Shown: positions 1 to 7,904, counted from the first letter of the stretch. The stretch is 64,000 nucleotides of DNA from Roseovarius pacificus (GCF_900142665.1 NZ_FRBR01000001.1:496001-560000), one strand, 5' to 3'. Made by a program: numbers and translations. Notes: a model not told the origin generated them from the sequence alone.

Positions 1-2
1 CC

Positions 3-242
3 GACGCCCTCAAGGACGGGGCCCGCTACGAATTCAATCTGCTTCGGGACCTGTCTGTCATGGAGACCGAACTTGCCAAAGCCGAACAGATCAGGACTCT
101 CCTGACCGAACAGGGCTATGACTTGCAAAAGGTCGAAATGGACGACGGCAGATACGAAGCCTACGCCCTCAAAGACGGGGTCCGTTACGAGATCGACCTC
201 AGCCGGGACCTGACTGTCGTGAAAACCGAAATCGACGACTGA
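3..242 (+). CDS. PepSY-like tandem-repeat protein, 5' end outside the window
   Basis: The frame is open from the left edge to a TGA at 240-242 and shows 79 residues, so the true start lies outside the window. An ATG at 60 lies inside the protein and is probably not the start. The visible part holds one complete and one partial copy of a 53-residue unit, seen as ALKDGARYEFNLLRDLSVMETE and then ALKDGVRYEIDLSRDLTVVKTE, exactly 159 bp apart. The pattern of an acidic or glycine turn, RYE, a hydrophobic strand and then TE resembles PepSY-type domains. PepSY proteins are usually exported or membrane-anchored, but no signal peptide is visible in this piece. The function is unknown and the PepSY assignment is by pattern only. 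Confidence 0.7.
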   Translation, partial: DALKDGARYEFNLLRDLSVMETELAKAEQIRTLLTEQGYDLQKVEMDDGRYEAYALKDGVRYEIDLSRDLTVVKTEIDD

Positions 243-250
243 CGTTATCG

Positions 251-269
251 GGGCCGGCCTGTCCGGCCT
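251..269 (+). terminator. Possible hairpin after the PepSY-like gene
   Basis: A perfect 6-bp stem GGCCGG/CCGGCC (252-257 and 263-268) with a 5-base loop begins 10 bases after the stop codon. No T-tract follows, so termination is only plausible. The rest of the gap up to 448 shows nothing recognisable. Confidence 0.35.
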
Positions 270-448
270 CAACCGTCTCGGGTAAAGGACAATCCGGGGG
301 GGCGAAAACAGAGTCCGTTTCACCGGTTGCTGACAATCGGGTTTATCGCCAATGCCATTTTTGAGCGACGACAACCGCAACCTGCGTGACTTGGGCGGCG
401 TGCTCTGGCATCTAGGACGCAAGAATGACCGCAAAGGACAGCCGCACC

Positions 449-592
449 ATGACGAACGCCACCTCTATCGGCCTTGGCCTCCTGATCGTGGCGGGGCTGA
501 CCGTGGACGCGACGATGTATGACTGGTCCGGCACGCTGTTTCTGGCCCGCAAGCTGGCCGACCTGATTGAATGGCTGGCGTTCTGGCGCTGA
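449..592 (+). CDS. Small hydrophobic 47-aa protein upstream of gap
   Basis: An ATG at 449 follows an AAGGA ribosome site at 434-438 and opens a 47-codon frame ending at TGA 590-592. Residues 5-19 (TSIGLGLLIVAGLTV) form one hydrophobic segment. The C-terminal half reads GTLFLARKLADLIEWLAFWR and is amphipathic. From memory, short proteins of this shape lie just upstream of gap in other Rhodobacteraceae and are sometimes mislabelled as glyceraldehyde-3-phosphate dehydrogenase because of their neighbour. The sequence has no dehydrogenase feature. It is probably a single-pass inner-membrane protein of unknown role. The 108-base gap to gap holds the regulatory palindrome, so it may not be cotranscribed. 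Confidence 0.65.
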   Translation: MTNATSIGLGLLIVAGLTVDATMYDWSGTLFLARKLADLIEWLAFWR

Positions 593-663
593 TTGCGCCA
601 CCTGTCCGACGCTTCTGTTGACGCATGCCCCGCTTTCCTCCTATACACGCGCCATATGATTCA

Positions 664-677
664 TGTTAGCGCTAACA
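664..677. promoter_or_regulatory. LacI-family-type operator upstream of gap
   Basis: TGTTAGCGCTAACA is a perfect 14-bp palindrome with a central CG, ending 23 bases before the gap start codon. This is the classical LacI/GalR-family operator form. In Rhodobacter a LacI-family regulator of central carbon metabolism (CceR) is known to use a site of this general shape. Assignment to that regulator is inference. The position between promoter and start suits repression. Confidence 0.7.
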
Positions 678-700
678 GGAATATTAAAGGGAGGGTCACC

Positions 701-1753
701 ATGCCGATCAGACTGGCCATCAACGGATTTGGACGGATCGGGCGCAACGTTCTGCGCGCCATTGTGGAATCGGGACGCACCGACATAGAGGTGATCGCGA
801 TCAACGATCTGGCCCCGGTCGAAACCAACGCCCATCTTCTGGAATTTGACAGCGTACACGGTCGCTTTCCCGCGACGATCACGACCACCCCGGACAGTAT
901 CGACGTGGGGCGTGGCCCGATCCGGGTGACCGCCCTGCGCGATCCGGCCACCCTGCCCTGGGGCGACGTGGATATTGCGCTGGAATGCACCGGCATCTTC
1001 ACCGACCGCGACAGCGCCGCCGCACATCTGGAAAACGGGTCCAGCCGGGTTCTGGTATCCGCCCCCTCCAAGGACGCGGATCGCACGGTGGTCTATGGCG
1101 TCAATCACGACACGCTGACCAGCAACGACCTGATCGTCTCCAACGCCTCCTGCACCACCAACTGCCTCGCCCCGGTGGCCAAGGCCCTGCATGACGCCAT
1201 CGGCATCACGCGCGGCTTCATGACCACGGTTCACAGCTACACGGGCGATCAGCCAACGATGGATACCGCGCACAAGGATCTCTATCGCGCCCGCGCGGCT
1301 GCCCTCAACATGATCCCCACCTCCACCGGTGCGGCGCGCGCTGTGGGGCTGGTGCTGCCCGAACTGGCAGGCAGGCTGGACGGCACCGCCATTCGGGTGC
1401 CCACCCCCAATGTCAGCGCCGTGGACCTGACCTTCGAGGCCGCGCGCGAAACGAGCACCGAGGAAATCAACGCCGTCATCACCCAGGCCGCCGCCGGGCC
1501 GCTGGCCGGCGTGCTGGACCTGACGGGCCGCGAGCTGGTGTCGTCGGATTTCAACCACAACCCGGCCAGTTCGGTCTTTGCCACCGATCAGACCCGCGTG
1601 ATGGACGGCACCATGTGCCGCGTTCTCAGCTGGTATGACAACGAATGGGGCTTTTCCAACCGCATGGCCGACACCGCCGCCGTTATGGGCGCGCTACTGG
1701 CCAATGGCGGATCGGGCGGCGCCAAAACCACACGCGCCCCGGAATACGCCTGA
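701..1753 (+). CDS. gap: Glyceraldehyde-3-phosphate dehydrogenase, type I
   Basis: The protein has 350 residues and carries out NAD-dependent oxidative phosphorylation of glyceraldehyde 3-phosphate, or the reverse reaction in gluconeogenesis, in the cytosol. It starts with the Rossmann motif NGFGRIGR (residues 8-15). Asp36 in AINDL fits NAD preference. The active-site signature SNASCTTNCLAP places the catalytic Cys at 151, and the C-terminal WYDNEWGFSNRM block is intact. The ATG at 701 was chosen because AAAGGGAGGG lies just upstream and family homology begins there; an in-frame ATG at 593 would add non-homologous residues. About 15 residues after the usual C-terminus are Gly/Ala-rich. The LacI-type palindrome just upstream suggests carbon-source control. 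Confidence 0.96.
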   Translation: MPIRLAINGFGRIGRNVLRAIVESGRTDIEVIAINDLAPVETNAHLLEFDSVHGRFPATITTTPDSIDVGRGPIRVTALRDPATLPWGDVDIALECTGIFTDRDSAAAHLENGSSRVLVSAPSKDADRTVVYGVNHDTLTSNDLIVSNASCTTNCLAPVAKALHDAIGITRGFMTTVHSYTGDQPTMDTAHKDLYRARAAALNMIPTSTGAARAVGLVLPELAGRLDGTAIRVPTPNVSAVDLTFEAARETSTEEINAVITQAAAGPLAGVLDLTGRELVSSDFNHNPASSVFATDQTRVMDGTMCRVLSWYDNEWGFSNRMADTAAVMGALLANGGSGGAKTTRAPEYA

Positions 1754-1766
1754 TCCGGCGCAGGAC

Positions 1767-1784
1767 GGGCGGCACAGGCCGCCC
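1767..1784. terminator. Hairpin between convergent gap and coaD
   Basis: A perfect 7-bp GC stem GGGCGGC/GCCGCCC with a 4-base loop sits between the converging stop codons. It could end transcription from both sides. There is no clear T-tract on either strand. Confidence 0.5.
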
Positions 1785-1795
1785 AACCGCTTCGG

Positions 1796-2287
1796 TTACC
1801 TGAATTTCGCCATCAACTGCGTTTGCACGGCGGGGGTCACGAACTTGCTGGAATCGCCTCCCAGACGGGCGATTTCCTTGACCAGCTTGCTGGCAATCGC
1901 CTGGTGACTGGCATCGGCCATCAGGAACACCGTCTCGACGGAACTGTCCAGCGTCCGGTTCATCCCGACCATCTGGAATTCGTATTCGAAATCCGCCACC
2001 GCGCGCAACCCGCGCAGGATCACCTGCGCGCCCACGTCATGGGCACAGTCGATCAGCAGGTTTTCGAACGGATGGGCGACGATCTCGGTGCCGGTTTCCT
2101 CGGACAGTTTGGCGCATTCCGCCTCGATCATGGCGACCCGCTCTTCCAGAGAAAACAACGGCCCCTTGTCGCGGTTGATCGCCACCCCGATCACCAGCCG
2201 GTCCACCAGAGCGGCGGCCCGCCGGATGATGTCGATATGTCCCAGGGTGATCGGGTCGAAGGTGCCGGGGTACAATCCTATGCGCAT
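1796..2287 (-). CDS. coaD: Phosphopantetheine adenylyltransferase
   Basis: The protein has 163 residues, the usual length, and transfers AMP from ATP to 4'-phosphopantetheine in coenzyme A synthesis. The nucleotidyltransferase motif YPGTFDPITLGH (residues 6-17) carries the T/HxGH-type histidine at 17. ILRGLRAVADFEYE and the C-terminal IASKLVKEIARLGGD block match the family. Transcription converges on gap. The CBS-domain gene downstream of it in sequence coordinates starts 113 bases away on its upstream side, and that spacer shows no clear signal. A GGAG-type ribosome site lies upstream of the ATG at 2287. Confidence 0.96.
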   Translation of the reverse strand: MRIGLYPGTFDPITLGHIDIIRRAAALVDRLVIGVAINRDKGPLFSLEERVAMIEAECAKLSEETGTEIVAHPFENLLIDCAHDVGAQVILRGLRAVADFEYEFQMVGMNRTLDSSVETVFLMADASHQAIASKLVKEIARLGGDSSKFVTPAVQTQLMAKFR

Positions 2288-2400
2288 GGGGCGGCTCCGT
2301 TATTTCGAACTGAAGGCACGCAACAATATTGCGCCCCGGATTGCAAGCCGTAGAAATACGTGGCCGGTATTGCAAGCGCCTATGTCGCAGATCGCCGGGG

Positions 2401-2835
2401 TCAGTGCCCCATGATCATGCCTTCCAGCGCGTCCTTTTCCATCGCCAGTTCCTGAAGCCGCGCCTTGACCACATCGCCGATGGTCACGATCCCGACCAGC
2501 TTGCCGTCCTCGACCACCGGCATATGGCGAAAGCGCCCCTCGGTCATGCGCGTCAGCACCTGATCCGAACTGTCCTGCCGGGTGCAGCAGACCGGGTTGC
2601 GGGTCATCATCGTGTCCACGGTTTCCATCAGGCACCCGGGGCCCTTCAGCGCAAGGGCGCGCACGATGTCGCGCTCGGACAGGATGCCCTCCGCGGTATC
2701 GCCTTCGCGCGACACGATCACCCCCCCGATCCGGCGCTCCGCCAGAATCCGCGCCGCGTCGGAAACCGATGTGCCGGGCTTGACCGTGATCACCCCATCG
2801 TCGCCCTTGGATTTCAGGATTTGCTGAACCAGCAT
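2401..2835 (-). CDS. Two-CBS-domain protein
   Basis: The 144-residue protein is almost entirely two CBS domains, about residues 8-62 and 73-127, with typical GVIVSREGDTAEGILSERDIVRAL and HMPVVEDGKLVGIVTIGDVV blocks. Stand-alone CBS pairs bind adenosine nucleotides and act as energy or redox sensors for partner proteins; the partner here is unknown. A strong GGAGG ribosome site precedes the ATG. The gene lies between LysR and coaD on the same strand, with about 60 bases to LysR and 113 to coaD, so a loose operon is possible. No catalytic domain is attached. Confidence 0.9.
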   Translation of the reverse strand: MLVQQILKSKGDDGVITVKPGTSVSDAARILAERRIGGVIVSREGDTAEGILSERDIVRALALKGPGCLMETVDTMMTRNPVCCTRQDSSDQVLTRMTEGRFRHMPVVEDGKLVGIVTIGDVVKARLQELAMEKDALEGMIMGH

Positions 2836-2895
2836 ACTCGGATCCTCCGCAAGAAAATGCCCATATCCTCAGCGTTTACGATCTGCGGCATTCTG

Positions 2896-3792
2896 TCAAG
2901 TCAGCGCCTCCAGCCGGGCCACCTCTGCGCGGGTCTCCTCGACCAGTGCGGCGGCAAAGCGATTGAGCCGCTCCAGCCGCCGGTCATCGGCATGACGCAC
3001 AAGGTAGAAACTGCGCGTCAGGCTGAAATCGTCGGCCAGAATCTTGCGCACCCCGCGAAACCACGGGATCGAGAAATCATGCACCACGCCGATCCCGCCC
3101 CCCTGCCGCACCCAGTTCACCTGCACGGAAACCGAATTGGACGCCAGATTGACCCGCTCCACCCCCGCCTCGCGCATGTAGTCCAGTTCCTTGTCGAAAA
3201 TCATGTCCTGAATATAGCCCACCATACGGTGGCCATGCAGGTCTTCCCGCCGCTCGATCGGCGGATGCTGGCGCAGATAGGAGCGGTGCGCCGCCAGATG
3301 CAGGTGATAATCGGTGATCTTCTGCACGCTCAGCCGCCCGGCGGTGGGCGGGCTGACCGCCACCACCATGTCGGCCTCGCGCCGGGTCAGGCTGAACAGG
3401 CGCGGCAGCGCCACGATCTGCACCTCAAGGTCAGGATTGTTGCGCGCGATACGCGCACACACCTGCGGCAGCACGAAATTCGCCGCCCCGTCCGGCGCAC
3501 CGATACGGATTTGCCCCGTCAACCCGCCTGAGCGCCCGGCCATTTCCTCGGACACGCCCTCCACCGCCTGTTCCACCCGCACCGCATGGGTCATCAGGCG
3601 CTGGCCCGCATCGCTCAGCGCATAGCCCATGGGCGATTTGGCGAACAGCGGCGCGCCCAGGTCGGTTTCCAGCCGGGCAATGCGCCGCCCCACCGTCGCC
3701 GGGTCGATCCGCAGAACCCGCCCCGCGCCCGACAGGCTTTCGGCGCGGGCCACGGCCAGAAACACCCGAAGATCGTCCCACTGCATATCCAT
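2896..3792 (-). CDS. LysR-family regulator divergent from mmsA
   Basis: The 298-residue protein has an N-terminal winged helix-turn-helix (about residues 4-64, including WDDLRVFLAVARAESLSGAG and PATVGRRIARLETDLGAPLF) followed by a periplasmic-binding-protein-like effector domain (about 90-290). The gene is transcribed away from mmsA and shares its 107-base promoter region. LysR regulators commonly control the divergent gene, so it is a likely regulator of methylmalonate-semialdehyde dehydrogenase. An alternative ATG two codons later is possible. Confidence 0.92.
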   Translation of the reverse strand: MDMQWDDLRVFLAVARAESLSGAGRVLRIDPATVGRRIARLETDLGAPLFAKSPMGYALSDAGQRLMTHAVRVEQAVEGVSEEMAGRSGGLTGQIRIGAPDGAANFVLPQVCARIARNNPDLEVQIVALPRLFSLTRREADMVVAVSPPTAGRLSVQKITDYHLHLAAHRSYLRQHPPIERREDLHGHRMVGYIQDMIFDKELDYMREAGVERVNLASNSVSVQVNWVRQGGGIGVVHDFSIPWFRGVRKILADDFSLTRSFYLVRHADDRRLERLNRFAAALVEETRAEVARLEALT

Positions 3793-3802
3793 CGTCCCAC
3801 CC

Positions 3803-3859
3803 TTTGCATTTTTGCATGACCCTTTTGAAATATTGCCCCTTTTACCGCAATATTTGCAA
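3803..3859. promoter_or_regulatory. LysR-mmsA shared regulatory region with dyad
   Basis: A perfect 9-bp inverted repeat AAATATTGC / GCAATATTT (3828-3836 and 3847-3855) with a 10-base spacer contains an ATTGC-N10-GCAAT core, compatible with the T-N11-A form of LysR sites. Beside it TTTGCAT occurs twice with an 8-base period (3803-3809 and 3811-3817), and a TTTGCAA element follows at 3853. The region is AT-rich relative to its surroundings. Confidence 0.6.
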
Positions 3860-3899
3860 GACTACACTCCGCCCGAACCTGAATGGAGGGAGGATTCTC

Positions 3900-5399
3900 A
3901 TGAAAGAACTCACGCATTACATCGGCGGCGAACATGTCAAAGGCACGTCTGGCCGTTTCGCGGATGTCTTCAACCCCGCGACCGGCGAAGTGCAGGCGAA
4001 ATGCCCGCTCGCCTCGACCGAAGAACTGAACAAGGCTGTCGAAGTGGCCGCCGCCGCGCAACCCGCATGGGCCGCCACCAACCCGCAGCGCCGCGCGCGG
4101 GTGATGATGAAATTCGTCAGCCTGCTGAACCGCGACATGGACAAGCTGGCCGAGGCCCTGTCCGCCGAACACGGCAAGACCTTCCCCGACGCCAAGGGCG
4201 ACGTTCAGCGCGGTCTGGAAGTCGTGGAATACTGCATCGGGGCACCGCAACTGCTGAAGGGTGAATTCACCGACGGCGCAGGCCCCGGCATCGACATGTA
4301 TTCGATGAAACAGCCGCTCGGCGTGTCGGCGGGCATCACGCCCTTCAACTTCCCGGCCATGATCCCGATGTGGATGTTCGCCCCGGCCCTGGCCTGCGGC
4401 AACGCCTTCATCCTCAAGCCGTCCGAGCGTGATCCCTCGGTGCCCTTGATGCTGGCCGAACTGATGGAAGAGGCCGGCCTGCCCAAGGGCCTGCTGCAAG
4501 TCGTCAACGGCGATAAGGAAGCGGTGGACGCCATCCTCGACAACCCGGTGATCCAGTCCGTCGGCTTCGTCGGCTCGACCCCGATTGCCGAATATATCTA
4601 TGGCCGCGGCTGCTCGAACGGCAAGCGCGTTCAGTGCTTCGGCGGGGCCAAGAACCACATGATCATCATGCCCGATGCCGACATGGATCAGGCCGCCGAC
4701 GCACTGGTCGGGGCTGGCTACGGCGCGGCAGGTGAACGCTGCATGGCGATTTCCGTGGCCGTACCGGTGGGCGACGAAACCGCCGACCGCCTGATCGAAA
4801 AACTCGTGCCACGCATCGAAAAGCTCAAGGTCGGCCCCTACACCGCAGGCGACGACGTGGATTACGGCCCCGTCGTGACCGGCGCCGCCAAGGAAAAAAT
4901 CCTCGGGCTGGTGCAGTCGGGCATCGACCAGGGCGCGGAACTGGTCGTCGATGGCCGTGACTTCCAGCTTCAGGGCTACGAAGACGGCTTCTTTGTCGGC
5001 CCCCACCTGTTCGACAAGGTGACCCCCGACATGGACATCTACAAACAGGAAATCTTCGGCCCGGTCCTCAGCACCGTGCGCGCCGCGTCCTACGAAGAGG
5101 CGGTCAGCCTGGCCATGGATCACGAGATGGGCAACGGCACCGCGATCTTCACCCGCGACGGCGACGCCGCCCGCGATTTCGCCAGCCGGATCAACATCGG
5201 CATGATCGGCGTCAACGTGCCGATCCCCGTGCCGCTGGCCTATCACACCTTCGGCGGCTGGAAGAAATCCATGTTCGGCGACCTGAACCAGCACGGCCCC
5301 GACGCCTTCAAGTTCTACACCCGCACGAAAACGGTCACCTCGCGCTGGCCCTCGGGGATCAAGGAAGGCGGCGAATTCAACTTCAAGGCCATGGACTGA
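3900..5399 (+). CDS. mmsA: CoA-acylating methylmalonate-semialdehyde dehydrogenase
   Basis: The 499-residue aldehyde dehydrogenase converts (methyl)malonate semialdehyde, CoA and NAD to propionyl-CoA or acetyl-CoA at the end of valine breakdown. The substrate-binding ITPFNFPAMIPMWMF block (147-160) and QCFGGAKNH are characteristic, and the catalytic Cys is 281 in GERCMA. The ATG at 3900 has a GGAGGGAGGA ribosome site; family homology starts at MKELTHYIGG. The divergent LysR gene and the strong terminator after it make this a single-gene unit, separated by two unrelated genes from the rest of the valine pathway at 8018-11082. Confidence 0.95.
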   Translation: MKELTHYIGGEHVKGTSGRFADVFNPATGEVQAKCPLASTEELNKAVEVAAAAQPAWAATNPQRRARVMMKFVSLLNRDMDKLAEALSAEHGKTFPDAKGDVQRGLEVVEYCIGAPQLLKGEFTDGAGPGIDMYSMKQPLGVSAGITPFNFPAMIPMWMFAPALACGNAFILKPSERDPSVPLMLAELMEEAGLPKGLLQVVNGDKEAVDAILDNPVIQSVGFVGSTPIAEYIYGRGCSNGKRVQCFGGAKNHMIIMPDADMDQAADALVGAGYGAAGERCMAISVAVPVGDETADRLIEKLVPRIEKLKVGPYTAGDDVDYGPVVTGAAKEKILGLVQSGIDQGAELVVDGRDFQLQGYEDGFFVGPHLFDKVTPDMDIYKQEIFGPVLSTVRAASYEEAVSLAMDHEMGNGTAIFTRDGDAARDFASRINIGMIGVNVPIPVPLAYHTFGGWKKSMFGDLNQHGPDAFKFYTRTKTVTSRWPSGIKEGGEFNFKAMD

Positions 5400-5404
5400 T
5401 CTGC

Positions 5405-5433
5405 AAGCCCCCGCCACGCATTGGTGGGGGCTT
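5405..5433. terminator. Strong terminator after mmsA
   Basis: A 12-bp stem AAGCCCCCGCCA / TGGTGGGGGCTT with a 5-base loop is followed by TTCCTTT and begins 6 bases after the mmsA stop codon. It also faces the end of the convergent Hint gene, so it may work in both directions. Confidence 0.85.
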
Positions 5434-5456
5434 TTCCTTTACACCCGATGCAGGCT

Positions 5457-6470
5457 CTATCTGTGCGGCAGGCCGCCGCCGCTCCCCGAGGCTTGGAGAT
5501 AGGCCTTGCAAGCACGGGCCTCCTTCCCTCTGGCAACCGGCAGCGCCATCTTGTACTTTTCCGGCTCCCGTCCGCCAGCCAGTTCCGGGAACAGCCCCAG
5601 CAATTCATCGCGCGCCGCGTCACTGATCCCTTCCAGGGCGACAACCCCGGGAAACAAACTTTCCGCTGGCATGCCATTGGCAATCAGAACCACGTGACGA
5701 TCACACATCAGGTGATGATACTTCACTTCGGTCAGGGATCGGTTGATCCGGATATCCGTGTCATTCACCAACTGGACCGCAGGCACCAGAACCTCGTCCA
5801 GCCCGGTCAGTAACTGCACCCGCCAATCCCCCAGCATCACCCGATGCTGCTGCGAAACCCGCGTCCGCCTGTAAGGGCGCCCCTCGCCCAGGGAATCACG
5901 CTCAAGATCGACGGGACGCCATTTGTCGAAATACGGGTGTCTTGGAAGTTGCAAGGCACGCGCACCCGTCCAGATGATTTCATGCATCTCGCCATGAAAA
6001 TCGGTGACCATGTCCCCAGCCCCGAGTTCCTGCACCGCACGTTCCCCGCTCGGGGTCAATATCCGTGTATCCGCAGCAAAGCAGATTGGCGTGAAAACCT
6101 GATAGGGAGCCGGCGAAATGTCGATGTTAAGCAAGAGTTCGGACAAGGCCGGCTTGCCAGCCGGGTAGTGAAAATAAACCTGCCCGCCCGCTTCGAAAAC
6201 CACGACATCAACCGACGGGCCGATCCTCACGAACAGGCCGAGAATCTCCAGCCCCCCAGCGGCCGTGCCGCTGCCGATGTAGTTGACCGGCTGACCGTCG
6301 AAGGTCGAAGTTCCGTCATCGGCATTCTCCAGGAAACCGTCGTTATCCGACAACGTGCCAGCCTGTTCAGCGCCGAAAGCGGACAACACGAGGGTCGTCG
6401 ATCCGGCAAGCAAATCTGCCGCAACCAGCGATCCGTCATAGGGGATAACAGATATGTCCGACGAGGCCAT
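5457..6470 (-). CDS. Hint-domain protein (Hint_2 type)
   Basis: The 337-residue protein has a Hint (hedgehog/intein) module starting at Cys130 in PICFAADTRILTPSGE. It continues with GDMVTDFHGEMHEIIWTGAR, the VSQQHRVML block (His209) and a C-terminal part ending near residue 290. Cys1 and the conserved His are the residues expected for thioester-type self-cleavage. Residues 1-129 are acidic and Gly/Ser/Asp-rich, with no obvious signal peptide, as in secreted or surface proteins that leave by type I export. This architecture is common in Rhodobacteraceae, where its role is not settled. No C-extein with a recognisable enzyme follows. The gene stands alone, convergent on mmsA. Confidence 0.82.
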   Translation of the reverse strand: MASSDISVIPYDGSLVAADLLAGSTTLVLSAFGAEQAGTLSDNDGFLENADDGTSTFDGQPVNYIGSGTAAGGLEILGLFVRIGPSVDVVVFEAGGQVYFHYPAGKPALSELLLNIDISPAPYQVFTPICFAADTRILTPSGERAVQELGAGDMVTDFHGEMHEIIWTGARALQLPRHPYFDKWRPVDLERDSLGEGRPYRRTRVSQQHRVMLGDWRVQLLTGLDEVLVPAVQLVNDTDIRINRSLTEVKYHHLMCDRHVVLIANGMPAESLFPGVVALEGISDAARDELLGLFPELAGGREPEKYKMALPVARGKEARACKAYLQASGSGGGLPHR

Positions 6471-6685
6471 CAGGCGTGCCTCCCAAGCAGCTCATTCGCG
6501 ATGCATCTTATTTAAATTATTCAGAACAACTAAATTACCCGTATATGGCGAAAGCATGACGAAAAGAGGACAGCCCCCACAGCGCGCTCCTCCGGTCCAT
6601 GCCTTTTCTGTCGGTATTCCCTTGCCCGGTCCGGGCGGGTCGTGTTCAACTGCCTGTCAGGTCCGTTCTGCAAGGGGGGCGTGCC

Positions 6686-7819
6686 ATGGCCCTGATCCAT
6701 CCCGATTTCACCATCGGCATCGAGGAAGAATACCTTCTGGTCGACCGCGACAGCCTTGCGCTGGCCGACACCCCCGAGGCCCTGATGGAGGACTGTAAGA
6801 CGCAATTACAGGATCAGGTCAGTCCGGAATTCCTCAATTGCCAGATCGAGATCGGCACCAAGGTCTGCCGCACCGTGGCCGAGGCCCGCGACGATCTCAA
6901 GCGCCTGCGCTCCTGCGTGGCGGCCTGCGCCGCCAGGCACAACCTCGCGCCCATCGCCGCCTCGTGCCATCCGTTTGCCGACTGGCGCAATCAGACCCAC
7001 ACCAACAAGGATCGCTACAACATGCTGGCCGGGGATCTGGCTGGCGTGGTGCGGCGCATGCTGATCTGCGGCATGCACGTGCATGTGGGCATCGACCCGC
7101 CCGACCGGCGCGTCGACCTGATGAACCAGTTGTCCTATTTCCTGCCGCACCTTCTGGCGCTCAGCTGTTCCTCGCCCTTCTGGCAGGGGCAGGACACCGG
7201 GCTCAGCAGTTACCGGCTGACCGTGTTCGACAACCTGCCGCGCACCGGCCTGCCCCCGCGCATGGAAAGTTTCGGGGAATTCGAACGCTCGGTTCAGGCG
7301 CTGGTCGATCTGGGCGTGATCGAGGACAGTTCGAAAATCTGGTGGGATCTGCGCCCCAGCCACCGGTTTCCCACGCTTGAATCGCGCATCTGCGATGTAC
7401 AGCCCCGGCTGGAACACGCCCTGACCCTGGCCGCGATCACCCAGGCGCTGGCCCGGATGCTGTGGCGGCTGGCCGTGAAAAACCAGCGCTGGCGCATCTA
7501 TGATCGCTTCCTTCTGGCCGAAAACCGCTGGCGGGCGCAGCGCTATGGCGTGCGCGAAGGCCTGATCGACTTCGGCCTCGGCGAAATCACCCCTATGGGC
7601 GATCTGGTCGAGGAACTGATCGAATTGCTGACCGAGGACGCCGCGTTTTTCGAATCCGTGTCCGAGATCGAAGGCGCGCGCGACATGCTGCGCTCGGGCA
7701 CCAGTTCGGGGCGTCAGCGTCAGGTCTATTCCGACGCCCTGCACGCCCAGGACGATCATGACCATGCACTTCAGGCGGTGGTGCGCCATCTGATCGAAGA
7801 ATTCCACGCCGATCTGTAG
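6686..7819 (+). CDS. Carboxylate-amine ligase, GCS2/YbdK family
   Basis: The 377-residue protein belongs to the glutamate-cysteine ligase 2 family. It begins with the ATP-grasp-like signature [13 protein letters not shown] (residues 8-20) and carries CGMHVHVGI (about 131-139) and [19 protein letters not shown] (about 222-240), which are diagnostic. YbdK-type members have weak gamma-glutamylcysteine ligase activity in vitro and an uncertain biological substrate. The ATG at 6686 follows AAGGGGGGCG; upstream in-frame codons lack homology. The 215-base upstream gap separates it from the divergent Hint gene and is AT-rich. A phased repeat array begins 41 bases after its stop and belongs to the next operon. 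Confidence 0.9.
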   Translation: MALIHPDFTIGIEEEYLLVDRDSLALADTPEALMEDCKTQLQDQVSPEFLNCQIEIGTKVCRTVAEARDDLKRLRSCVAACAARHNLAPIAASCHPFADWRNQTHTNKDRYNMLAGDLAGVVRRMLICGMHVHVGIDPPDRRVDLMNQLSYFLPHLLALSCSSPFWQGQDTGLSSYRLTVFDNLPRTGLPPRMESFGEFERSVQALVDLGVIEDSSKIWWDLRPSHRFPTLESRICDVQPRLEHALTLAAITQALARMLWRLAVKNQRWRIYDRFLLAENRWRAQRYGVREGLIDFGLGEITPMGDLVEELIELLTEDAAFFESVSEIEGARDMLRSGTSSGRQRQVYSDALHAQDDHDHALQAVVRHLIEEFHADL

Positions 7820-7860
7820 AGCGAACACGCAAAGCCGACCCTCCTCGCGCGGTGCAAAAG

Positions 7861-7904
7861 ACCGACGCGATACCGACAGGTTACCGACACGGTACCGAGG
7901 CCGG
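7861..7904 (+). repeat. Four 11-bp phased direct repeats (ACCGA-N6)
   Basis: ACCGA starts at 7861, 7872, 7883 and 7894, exactly 11 bases apart: ACCGACGCGAT, ACCGACAGGTT, ACCGACACGGT, ACCGAGGCCGG. A GGTTTT...TGTTAA stretch follows at 7903-7917. The array lies 114 bases before the start codon of the valine operon. One helical turn per unit suggests cooperative binding of a regulator on one DNA face. A matching array lies at 63929-63972. Confidence 0.85.

Noticed and set aside
449-592. Calling the 47-codon gene a glyceraldehyde-3-phosphate dehydrogenase
   Set aside because: It has no dehydrogenase motif; the name would come only from its neighbour.
3615-5417. A 600-codon open frame on the minus strand opposite mmsA
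   Set aside because: It mirrors mmsA, has His/Gly/Ala-rich shadow composition typical of antisense frames in GC-rich genes, and shows no domain.
5457-6470. Treating the Hint protein as an intein in a split gene
   Set aside because: No extein enzyme halves flank the Hint module and there is no homing endonuclease domain.
7861-7904. Phased repeats as a plasmid-type replication origin or CRISPR
   Set aside because: No Rep gene or AT-rich melting region lies nearby, units are only 11 bp without spacers, and two copies lie before catabolic genes.
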